Shown here in pieces: positions 24,087-30,476 of a DNA stretch of 30,476 bases. Below the pieces are notes generated by a model. It had not been told where the DNA came from and ran no database searches. It saw nothing but the letters and a program-made list of their open reading frames with translations. The position numbers and the translations under genes were made by a program. Origin of the DNA: CAVHXA01 sp963639765 (GTDB taxonomy: Bacteria; Bacillota; Clostridia; Oscillospirales; Oscillospiraceae). The first letter of the stretch is position 1; each line of letters starts with the position of its first letter. Location: NCBI GenBank assembly GCA_963639765.1, contig CAVHXA010000022.1, forward strand, positions 1-30,476. Direction: 5' to 3'.

Positions 24087-25210
24087 GTCTCTCTCCTCTG
24101 CTCCGTTTCCTCTGTCTGCGCCCGATAATAGGCCGCGTGGGCCTCGTCGAGCGTGTCCAGCAGATTGATCTCGTCCCACTGCACCCGGGCCTCGCCGCCA
24201 TAGCCCTCCAGCCGCAGCCACAGCCGTCCGATGCGCTCCAGCGCGGGAGTCACGGCCCGACGTACGGCCCACAGCTCACTTGTCAGCAGGTCCGCCTGCT
24301 GCACCGCCATCCGCTCGGTCGAAGACCAGCTCAGGCCCAGCAAAAAGGGCGGCAGGCCCGTTTTGGCCACCAGCTGCTCCAGAATCTGCCGCACGGGCAC
24401 CTCGGCATCCAGAATCTGTCCGTCGGCGCCGATGACGCGAATTTCCACGTCCCCCACAGCCACAAAGTCCCGGACCTCACCTGCGGCGTTGCTCTGCATC
24501 GCGGCGGACCACTGCTGCGCCATCTGCTCGCTGCGTTCTCTGGCTCCGGTCCGATCCAGCGCGTCGCTGCCGGGACGATACACCACGCTGTAGCGCACGT
24601 TTCCCGCCCGCTCCCAGTTCGTGCCGATGGTCTGATAGATCTGCATCAGAATCCGCGCAAAGGCCGGCATCGACCGAAGCAGCGACACCCCATAGGGGTT
24701 GTCCGGCTCGGGGTTGAGCACCGAAAGCAAAAGCAGCTCCTGACAGGGCAGCGGGGTCATGTCCCCTGCGCACAGAACCGTTTCCAGAGGGCTGCTGCCC
24801 TGCCGGATTACAACGTCCGCGGGGTCGCCCCAGTTCAGGGCCGCCAGCCGTCCGTCGCGCACCACCATCTCGCCCACGGCCCTGCCGCAGGTAAACAGAC
24901 TGTCGAGATACGCGCTCAAAAAGCTCTCGGCGCCGATCTGACCGTGCCCGCAGGGAACCTGCCGCAAAAACCGGTCCAGTCCGTCCTGCGCGGCGGGATT
25001 GTCTGCCGTAAGCGTAAAGCCGCCCACGAGCCGCACCAGCTTGCACACGGCAGCGTCCAGAATGGGAATGGCGGCGCGCAGCTGTCGATACAGCCGGAGC
25101 TGGCCCTCTCCCGTCACCGGAGTCATCATGTCCCCATACCCGCTGCTCCGCAGCTGGGTTACGGCTGCCGCCGGCTCCGAAGCCCCGCGGCGTTTGTTCT
25201 TTTTCTGCAT
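24083..25210 (-). CDS. Phage portal protein
   Basis: A 375-residue portal, the dodecameric ring through which DNA enters the head. VTGEGQLRLYRQLRAAIPILDAAV and KLVRLVGGFTL open it. FLSAYLDSLFTCGRAVGEMVVRDGR with LNPEPDNPYGVSLLRSM follows, and LPPFLLGLSWSSTERMAVQQADLLTSELW ends the core; these segments are typical of small portals in Clostridia phages. GAGGAG precedes ATG 25210. It comes 10 bp after the terminase gene and is translation-coupled to the protease. Confidence 0.9.
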   Translation of the reverse strand: MQKKNKRRGASEPAAAVTQLRSSGYGDMMTPVTGEGQLRLYRQLRAAIPILDAAVCKLVRLVGGFTLTADNPAAQDGLDRFLRQVPCGHGQIGAESFLSAYLDSLFTCGRAVGEMVVRDGRLAALNWGDPADVVIRQGSSPLETVLCAGDMTPLPCQELLLLSVLNPEPDNPYGVSLLRSMPAFARILMQIYQTIGTNWERAGNVRYSVVYRPGSDALDRTGARERSEQMAQQWSAAMQSNAAGEVRDFVAVGDVEIRVIGADGQILDAEVPVRQILEQLVAKTGLPPFLLGLSWSSTERMAVQQADLLTSELWAVRRAVTPALERIGRLWLRLEGYGGEARVQWDEINLLDTLDEAHAAYYRAQTEETEQRRET

Positions 25211-25220
25211 TCTCTGCTCC

Positions 25221-26465
25221 TCAGCTTTTCTGTCTGGCCACGGCCAGAGCGGCAAAGTCGCTTTTCGGGGCCTGCAGGTCCACCGCGAAATAGCGCATGT
25301 CGTCCATGGCGTGGTCGTTTTCCTTGCACACACGGTCCCGGCCGTCCCGGGCGGGCTCCCAGCGATACAGCCCCAGCTCACGCAGACAGTCCGTGCAGCT
25401 GCCGCAGATCACGATTCTGCCGTTTTTCAGCGCGTTTGCCGTGGCACGGATTCCCGCAAGCACATCGTTGTTCGCCCTGCATACCGGCAGGCCCAGCCGG
25501 CGCAGCTCCTCGATAAAGCTGGCGGCAGAGGGGTCCACGATCACCCGGCTCACGGGCCGGTCGCCGATCAGGGCCAGCAGGTCCCCTGCGTATTCCGCGT
25601 CGGTCTTCTGCCGTCCGCGCCTTTTCGAGTCCCAGTAATACTCGCGAAGACGGTACCACACGCCACGGCTGCGGCCCCAGAGTCCGAACGACGCGGGGTT
25701 TACGGTCCCATAGTCGCAGCTCACGCGATATTCCTCACACGGCTCCTCCGGCGGCTCGCGCACCATGTCGGGACGGAAAAAGTCATACACCCTGCCCGTT
25801 GCCGCCACCCACTGTCCCAGCACAAAGCGCCGGTAAAACGTTCCGGAATACATGCGCGCATAGCGATCGCGTACCTCGCTGCTCAGCGCCGGGTTGTCGT
25901 GCATGGTAAAGTGCAGGTGCAGGGCGCGCCGCTGCCCGGCCTTTTGGATATAATCGGTATAGAACCAGTGGCCCGGCCCCTCGGGATTGCACGAAAACCA
26001 CAGCCGACTTCCGGCGACCGAGCAGCGTGCGCAGGCCTGCTCCACAAAGCTGCGCGGCATCAGCACCACCTCGTCGAACAGCACACCCGCCAGCGTCACA
26101 CCCTGAATCAGCGCCGCCGAGCTCTCGTCGCGCCCGCCAAAGAGATAATAGGTATTCTGCCGGCTGCCGCGGCGGATGGTCAGACTGCCGGACGTTACAT
26201 GCTCGCACACCGAAAAGCCCAGCGCACGCAGCAGCGGCAGCAAGTCCGAAAGGATGTTGCGCCGCAGGGCGCCGATGGTCTTGCCGCAAAGGGCAAAGCG
26301 CTGCGAGCGAAAGCAGGTCATCGACCACAGCACAAAGCCCAGACTCATGCACAGCGTTTTTCCCGAGCGTACGGCGCCGTCGCAGATGATCATGTCGCGG
26401 TCGTGCCAGGGACTTTTGTCGGTCCACCAGGTCAGCGCCGTTTTCTGTCTGGCTGAAAATTTCAT
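25221..26465 (-). CDS. terL: Phage terminase large subunit
   Basis: A 414-residue DNA-packaging motor. The Walker A motif GAVRSGKT is at residues 30-37 and the Walker B motif VLFDE at 128-132. The C-terminal nuclease has acidic residues at D251 (in SCDYG) and D311 (in VIVDPSAASF). All of these match PBSX-type (XtmB-like) terminases. The ATG overlaps the small-subunit stop as ATGA. No insertion or truncation is visible, so the ATPase should be functional. Confidence 0.95.
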   Translation of the reverse strand: MKFSARQKTALTWWTDKSPWHDRDMIICDGAVRSGKTLCMSLGFVLWSMTCFRSQRFALCGKTIGALRRNILSDLLPLLRALGFSVCEHVTSGSLTIRRGSRQNTYYLFGGRDESSAALIQGVTLAGVLFDEVVLMPRSFVEQACARCSVAGSRLWFSCNPEGPGHWFYTDYIQKAGQRRALHLHFTMHDNPALSSEVRDRYARMYSGTFYRRFVLGQWVAATGRVYDFFRPDMVREPPEEPCEEYRVSCDYGTVNPASFGLWGRSRGVWYRLREYYWDSKRRGRQKTDAEYAGDLLALIGDRPVSRVIVDPSAASFIEELRRLGLPVCRANNDVLAGIRATANALKNGRIVICGSCTDCLRELGLYRWEPARDGRDRVCKENDHAMDDMRYFAVDLQAPKSDFAALAVARQKS

Positions 26466-26908
26466 TCGCTGTCCACCGCCTGCATGGCCTCAAAAAACGC
26501 CTGTGCGCCCTCGTCGTTTCCGCCCAGCAGCGTCATCAGCTTTTCCAGTGCCGCCACGCGGTCCACCAGCTTGAGCTCCACGCCCTTGTCCGTGCGCCGG
26601 ATTTCGCTGATCAGCGAAAGCTCCGGAGGCGTATCGGCATCCAGAACCGCCTGCGGGTCAATGGCCACGCGGATGCAGTCGTTCACCTGCCCGAACGCCA
26701 GCTCCGAAAGCCTGCGCAGCACATCCTCCGGGCCCAGCAGGGCATGCCGAGCCTGCTTCTGCCGCTCCAGCTCCTGCGTCACCTCCGGCAGGCACAAAAG
26801 CTCCGCGCCTTTTCCGGGCAGACCGGCTGCGCGGGCCGCCGCCTCGGGCTCCATATACCGCAGATAGGCAGCGGCAAAGCGTCCGCACGCGGTCTTGCTC
26901 ACCTTCAT
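26462..26908 (-). CDS. terS: Phage terminase small subunit
   Basis: A 148-residue protein directly before terL. KTACGRFAAAYLRYMEPEAAARAAGLPGKG is the helix-turn-helix DNA-recognition part of XtmA-like small terminases, with a long helical middle and VAALEKLMTLLGGN near the end. The ATG at 26908 has AAAGGGG 12 bases upstream; this is a moderate site, and translation may instead be coupled to a short upstream ORF that overlaps it as ATGA. Confidence 0.85.
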   Translation of the reverse strand: MKVSKTACGRFAAAYLRYMEPEAAARAAGLPGKGAELLCLPEVTQELERQKQARHALLGPEDVLRRLSELAFGQVNDCIRVAIDPQAVLDADTPPELSLISEIRRTDKGVELKLVDRVAALEKLMTLLGGNDEGAQAFFEAMQAVDSE

Positions 26909-27030
26909 CCTCTCATCCCCTTTCGTCTTTTTCGAAGGCCTCCCCGCCGGGCTCCGTCCCGCAGATCGAAGAAGCTCCTCTCACCCATAGCGCGCAAACC
27001 CCCCTTTTGTCGCATCTTTTCGTGCAACAT
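26905..27030 (-). CDS. Possible short leader ORF coupled to terS
   Basis: Reading from ATG 27030 gives 41 basic residues (MLHEKMRQKGGLRAMGERS to RKRRKGMRG), with stop TGA overlapping the terS ATG as ATGA, the coupling used throughout this cluster. A later in-frame ATG at 26988 has GGGGGG ten bases upstream and gives 27 residues. No family is recognised. It may be a chance frame, so confidence is low. Confidence 0.3.
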   Translation of the reverse strand: MLHEKMRQKGGLRAMGERSFFDLRDGARRGGLRKRRKGMRG

Positions 27031-27059
27031 TTCCGAAAAACCGCCTGTTTTCTTCAAAA

Positions 27060-27090
27060 AACAAAAAAAAATTCCCCCTTTCGGGGGAAT
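27060..27090 (-). terminator. Strong intrinsic terminator after the FHA-SEDS/PBP operon
   Basis: On the minus strand ATTCCCCC and GGGGGAAT form an 8-bp stem closed by a GAAA tetraloop, followed by nine T residues (plus 27063-27071) and more T-rich sequence. It separates the cell-wall operon from the phage cluster, which therefore needs its own promoter between 26909 and 27060. No clear sigma-A pair was seen there. Confidence 0.92.
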
Positions 27091-27150
27091 GCGGTTCGGG
27101 CCCGGGCACGGGAAGGGGTGGGCATCTGCCCGACGGATGTCGGGCCACCC
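27091..27150. repeat. Dispersed intergenic repeat copy with large hairpin
   Basis: The 22 bases at 27091-27112 are identical to 104-125. After them a hairpin forms from GCCCGAC (27128-27134) and GTCGGGC (27139-27145), with GGGTG and CACCC as an outer stem that reaches the PBP stop codon. A 16-base part (27115-27130) recurs inverted at 30310-30325. It lies between the PBP stop and the terminator. Confidence 0.6.
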
Positions 27151-28518
27151 TTATGCAAGTGCCTCGCGGCAGGCGGAAAGAACCGCAGAGGCGATCGGCA
27201 GGCAGGCAGCGGCGCCGGATCCGCCCTGCTCCACGGCGATGAAAAAGGCCACGGGGCAGCTCTCGTCAAAGGCAAAGCCGACCAGCATGGCATTTGCGGT
27301 GCCGTCGCCCAGCTCGGCTGTGCCGGTTTTTGCGCCCACGGTCAGCCCGGCAAAGCTCGCGTCGCCGTATTTGTCCGAAGCAGCCGCTCGCATACAGGCC
27401 GCAAGCACCGCGGCCTCGTCTGCCGAAAGCTCTGCCTGCGCCGTTTCGGGCTCAGCCCGATATATGCGTCTTCCGATGGGGGTTGTGATCTGCTCCACCA
27501 GATAGGGCGATACGGTCCGGCCGCCGCCGGCAATCGCCGCCACCAGCGTGAGAAAGCTGCAGGGGTTTACAAGGTCCTGATACTGCCCGATGCCGGCCCA
27601 GGCCAGCGCGTTGTCGGCCACATCCGTTGCCGTACACTGTCCTGCGGCGGTGGTCAGCCCGTCGAGCGTATACGTCTGCAAAAGGCCCAGCCCGGCCGCT
27701 GTCTGCTCCAGCGCCTCGCCGCCCACGGCGATGGCCAGCGTTCCAAAGGCCACGTTGCAGCTGTTGGTCAGGGCCTGACTGAGCGTCTGACTGCCGTGGG
27801 CCGTTGTGCAGGTGACCGTGCCTCCGGCTGTCTCGATGCTGCCGCCGCACCAGAAGCTCATCTGGTGCGCGTCGGGCAGGGTCCGCAGGGCCGCCGTCAG
27901 CGTAACAAGCTTGAATATGCTGCCCGGCACATAGGTCCCGCTCAGAAAGCGGTTGACATACACGCCCTGCCACGCGGGGTCGGCCTCGTCGATCTCGGGG
28001 CGGTCCGTCGGGTCATAGGAGGGGCTGCTGACCATGCACAAAAGCTCCCCCGTCTGCCAGTTCATCACGCCGACCGTGCCCCTTCGTCCGGCCAGGGCCT
28101 CCCACGCGGCCTCCTGCACCCCGGCGCTGAGCGTAAGCTGCATGGTATTGCCCGAATCGCTCAGATGATACAGGCCCCCGATTTCGGAATAGCCGATCAT
28201 CTGCCGCGTATACGTGTTCAGCACAGCACTGCGCACATAGCCCTCTTCGTCGCCCAGAACGTGCAGACAGGCCGTGCGCAGGGCCGCATTGTCGTTATAC
28301 GTGCGTTCTCCGTCGCTGCTGCGCAGCAGGACCTGCCCGTCGCGGTCGGTCACAAGCCCCGAGGCCAGATTCCCTCCCGCATACACATGCGGACTGCCGG
28401 AAAAAACCACCCACTCGTCGGCCTGCAGAAAATACTCCACGGCAAAAACAGCCAGTCCCGCAACCAGCACTCCCGCCAGAATCAGCAGCAGCACGGCGCG
28501 TGCGGATACTCTTTTCAT
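27151..28518 (-). CDS. Penicillin-binding transpeptidase (PbpA/FtsI-like), SEDS partner
   Basis: A 455-residue class B PBP. A membrane anchor is at about residues 8-30, followed by a short N-terminal domain. The transpeptidase motifs are S200-I-F-K203 (in VPGSIFKL), S253-C-N255 and K397-T-G399. The size and the FHA-SEDS partner upstream resemble the PbpA-RodA pairs of Gram-positives. The ATG overlaps the SEDS stop as ATGA and GGAGGAC lies upstream. It likely crosslinks the glycan made by the partner SEDS protein. The in-frame ATG at 28908 lies inside the partner gene and was rejected. Confidence 0.9.
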   Translation of the reverse strand: MKRVSARAVLLLILAGVLVAGLAVFAVEYFLQADEWVVFSGSPHVYAGGNLASGLVTDRDGQVLLRSSDGERTYNDNAALRTACLHVLGDEEGYVRSAVLNTYTRQMIGYSEIGGLYHLSDSGNTMQLTLSAGVQEAAWEALAGRRGTVGVMNWQTGELLCMVSSPSYDPTDRPEIDEADPAWQGVYVNRFLSGTYVPGSIFKLVTLTAALRTLPDAHQMSFWCGGSIETAGGTVTCTTAHGSQTLSQALTNSCNVAFGTLAIAVGGEALEQTAAGLGLLQTYTLDGLTTAAGQCTATDVADNALAWAGIGQYQDLVNPCSFLTLVAAIAGGGRTVSPYLVEQITTPIGRRIYRAEPETAQAELSADEAAVLAACMRAAASDKYGDASFAGLTVGAKTGTAELGDGTANAMLVGFAFDESCPVAFFIAVEQGGSGAAACLPIASAVLSACREALA

Positions 28519-30263
28519 ACGTCCTCCCCGCTGTCGGATGCAGCGTCTTCTTCGGGATTGTCCGGCGTCTGCGCGGGCCGGACCCATTCGCTGCCCGTCC
28601 GGTCTGCCGGACGAAGGGCAAAGCTCGCGTCGCGCCGGGTGTCGGCGCCCTTGACAAAGGCCAGCAGGCCCCAGGCCGAAAGCATGGCCGAGCCGCCGTT
28701 GGAGACAAAGGGAAAGGTCACACCCGTAAGCGGCAGCAGGTCCACCGTGCCGAATACGTTGAGCATGGCCCCCGACAGCAGCATCGTCATGGCCGCGCAC
28801 GCGCCGATCGCGTGAAAGGCACTGCGGCTCACCGCCGCCGAGCGTACGGCAAACGCCGCCAGCACCACCACGAACAGAACCATCACAATCGCCATCAGCA
28901 GGCCCCATTCCTCACCCACCATGCCGAAAACCAGGTCGGTGTCGGCAGCCGCCACATGCCGCAGCCAGCCGTTGCCCGCGCCCAGACCGAAAAGCCCGCC
29001 CGAGGCGATGCACATCAGTGCCCGCGTCTGCTGATAGCCGCCCTCCAGCGCGTATTCCCAAACGTGCCGCCAGGCCGAAAACCGGCGCACGACATACGGA
29101 CGAAAGCGCACGGCCAGAGCCGCCGCATAGCCCGTCCCCGCGCACAGAAAGCTCAGCGCGGCCCAGTTGCCCGAGCGCAGAAACGCGATGACCACAAACG
29201 TCACAAAGAACAGAAGCGCCGTGCCGAAGTCGTTCAGTCCCGCAAGGCACAGACAGCACACGCCGGCATACACGATAAATCCCCACAGGTTGCGCTGCCG
29301 GACCATCGCCTGCAGGTCCGAGGCGCCCGCGTATACCAGACAGATTTTTACAAGCTCCGACGGCTGAAACGACACTCCGCCCAGATAGATCCAGTTCCTC
29401 GCGCCATAAACCTCGCGCCCGAAAAGCAGGTTGCACGCAAGCAGCAGCACGCCCGCCGCAGAGGCGACATAGCGGATGCGCCGCGCACGCTCAAGGTCGC
29501 GCAGGCTCCAGCCCACCAGCAGATACAGGACAAGGCCGCCGCCTATGGCCACAAGCTGCTTGGGCAGCTCGTCGGGGTTTGCGGAGGCAATCACGGCAAG
29601 GCCCAGCGTACACAGAAAAAAGGCGATGCTCTCGGGTTCAAAGCCGCGCAGACCCGAAAGGCGCAGGACCAGAAACAGCACCCACATGGCGGCGCACAGC
29701 GCGCCCACACTGCCGATAACCGGACCGGCCCGGTCTGCGTCCACGGTCGTAAGCAGCTGCAGCACGGTAAGTGCCTGAAAGAGTGTGATGAAAAAGAGCG
29801 TGCCCACGGGGCCCACGTTCCAGTCGGCGCGGGTGCGGCGGCTCTCGTTTTCGGCGGTCTGGTCGGCGCTCAGGGGCAAAAACACAAGCTGCGTGGTGCC
29901 CAGTGTGATCCGGTCACCCTCGTGCAGCTCCGAAAGCCTGCCGCAGGACTCGCCGTTGATCCACACGCCGTTTTTCGACCCCGCGTCGCCAAGGGTCCAG
30001 CTCCCGTCGTCATAGCGCGTGAGCACCGCGTGGGTACGCGACACGGCAGGGTCCTCGATGCGGATGTCGCTGCTCCGGCCCCGGCCGATGATGCTCTGCC
30101 AGTGCTCCACGGGATAGGTCCTGCCGTCCGGGGCCGTCAGACGGGCCCACAGCTCCGGCTCGCGCCGGAAGGTCAGCAGCGAGCGTCCGCAGCGCAGCAG
30201 GATGATCAGCGACAGTGCCCAGAAGCAGTAGCGCAGGGCCCCCGTATACAGGCTGAAAAACAA
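28515..30263 (-). CDS. FHA-domain SEDS protein (FtsW/RodA/SpoVE family)
   Basis: A 582-residue membrane protein that polymerises lipid II. One N-terminal helix is at about 10-30. An FHA domain over about 45-120 has IIGRGRSSDI, SRTH at 75-78 and N98-G99, so it could bind a phosphothreonine protein. About ten transmembrane helices follow with the SEDS marks ARNWIYLGGVSFQPSE, GGYQQTRALMCIASGGLFGLGAGNG and DTDLVFGMVGEEWG. The only good start is TTG 30263, with GGGGAGGG nine bases upstream; no in-frame ATG lies between it and one inside the repeat at 30380. A Pro/Asp/Glu-rich C-terminal tail is present. No protein kinase gene is in the window. Confidence 0.88.
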   Translation of the reverse strand: MFFSLYTGALRYCFWALSLIILLRCGRSLLTFRREPELWARLTAPDGRTYPVEHWQSIIGRGRSSDIRIEDPAVSRTHAVLTRYDDGSWTLGDAGSKNGVWINGESCGRLSELHEGDRITLGTTQLVFLPLSADQTAENESRRTRADWNVGPVGTLFFITLFQALTVLQLLTTVDADRAGPVIGSVGALCAAMWVLFLVLRLSGLRGFEPESIAFFLCTLGLAVIASANPDELPKQLVAIGGGLVLYLLVGWSLRDLERARRIRYVASAAGVLLLACNLLFGREVYGARNWIYLGGVSFQPSELVKICLVYAGASDLQAMVRQRNLWGFIVYAGVCCLCLAGLNDFGTALLFFVTFVVIAFLRSGNWAALSFLCAGTGYAAALAVRFRPYVVRRFSAWRHVWEYALEGGYQQTRALMCIASGGLFGLGAGNGWLRHVAAADTDLVFGMVGEEWGLLMAIVMVLFVVVLAAFAVRSAAVSRSAFHAIGACAAMTMLLSGAMLNVFGTVDLLPLTGVTFPFVSNGGSAMLSAWGLLAFVKGADTRRDASFALRPADRTGSEWVRPAQTPDNPEEDAASDSGEDV

Positions 30264-30297
30264 GGGCTTCGCCCTCCCCTCATTTTCATAATGTTGC

Positions 30298-30476
30298 CTG
30301 CCTGCGGCAGGCAGATGCCCACCCCCAACCCCCTCCCGGTGGGAGGGGGCACAGAGGGGGGAGGGACGTCCCCGTTCCACGGGGACAGGTGGTTTTTGTC
30401 CTCTCCGACCGGAGAAGAACCCCGCGCCTCCCGGAGGGAGGCAAAGCCCCGCAGGGACCTCCGTCAGGTTCCCCCT
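30298..30476. repeat. Array of short perfect hairpins in the upstream intergenic region
   Basis: Several perfect stem-loops lie in 180 bases. CCCCCTCCC/GGGAGGGGG is at 30329-30349 (9 bp), GTCCCCGT/ACGGGGAC at 30368-30386 (8 bp) and GCCTCCC/GGGAGGC at 30426-30442 (7 bp). A TGCCTGC/GCAGGCA stem is near 30295-30314. Loops are three to five bases. A 16-base part is shared with 27115-27130. The region runs off the window and has no recognisable gene. Confidence 0.65.

Noticed and set aside
27007..28815. 602-codon open frame on the plus strand
   Set aside because: Antisense to the PBP gene with intact motifs; no recognisable domain.

Overview
The window looks like a GC-rich Clostridia chromosome, most likely Oscillospiraceae/Ruminococcaceae-like. 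I infer this from the gene content (DUF4364, MltG, U32 pair, TagA, Maf-MreC-MreD-PBP2, an FHA-SEDS protein with a partner PBP), strong GGAGG ribosome binding sites, sigma-A-like promoters and intrinsic terminators. I did not compute a taxonomic assignment.

Layout. (1) 1-391 is a gene-free leader with hairpins and a dispersed repeat. (2) 392-2134 (+) is a ferredoxin-fused FAD oxidoreductase with a Gly-Gly-Pro tandem repeat inside it. (3) 7786 down to 2254 (-) is one housekeeping operon: tagA, tmk, a DJ-1/PfpI protein, mltG, a U32 protein, DUF4364 and tRNA-Ala(CGC), closed by a strong terminator. (4) 8022-14079 (+) diverges from it: long U32 protein, maf, mreC, mreD and PBP2 (elongasome), then a terminator and tadA (14408-14890). 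A small zinc-ribbon gene sits antisense between PBP2 and tadA. (5) 26908 down to 14891 (-) is a compact contractile-phage structural cluster. It runs terS, terL, portal, maturation protease, small head protein, major capsid, three connectors, sheath, tube, two small proteins, LysM protein, hub, spike, wedge, baseplate J and tail protein I. (6) 30263 down to 27151 (-) is an FHA-SEDS (FtsW/RodA) protein coupled to a penicillin-binding protein, ending at a GAAA-tetraloop terminator. (7) 30298-30476 is a run of short perfect hairpins.

The phage cluster is the unusual part. Almost every junction overlaps by ATGA or GTGA, and its base composition looks like the host's. It lies directly between cell-wall/tRNA housekeeping genes. 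Its last stop codon abuts the tadA stop codon with no base between them, forming TGATCA. It has packaging, head and contractile-tail genes, but no integrase, repressor, replication, holin, lysin, tail fibre or visible att site. It also has no tape-measure gene: the place where one belongs holds only an 81-codon ORF and a 59-bp gap. The major capsid gene carries an apparent one-base deletion. The cluster could be a domesticated element (gene-transfer-agent-like or another contractile particle) or a degraded prophage; the sequence alone cannot decide.
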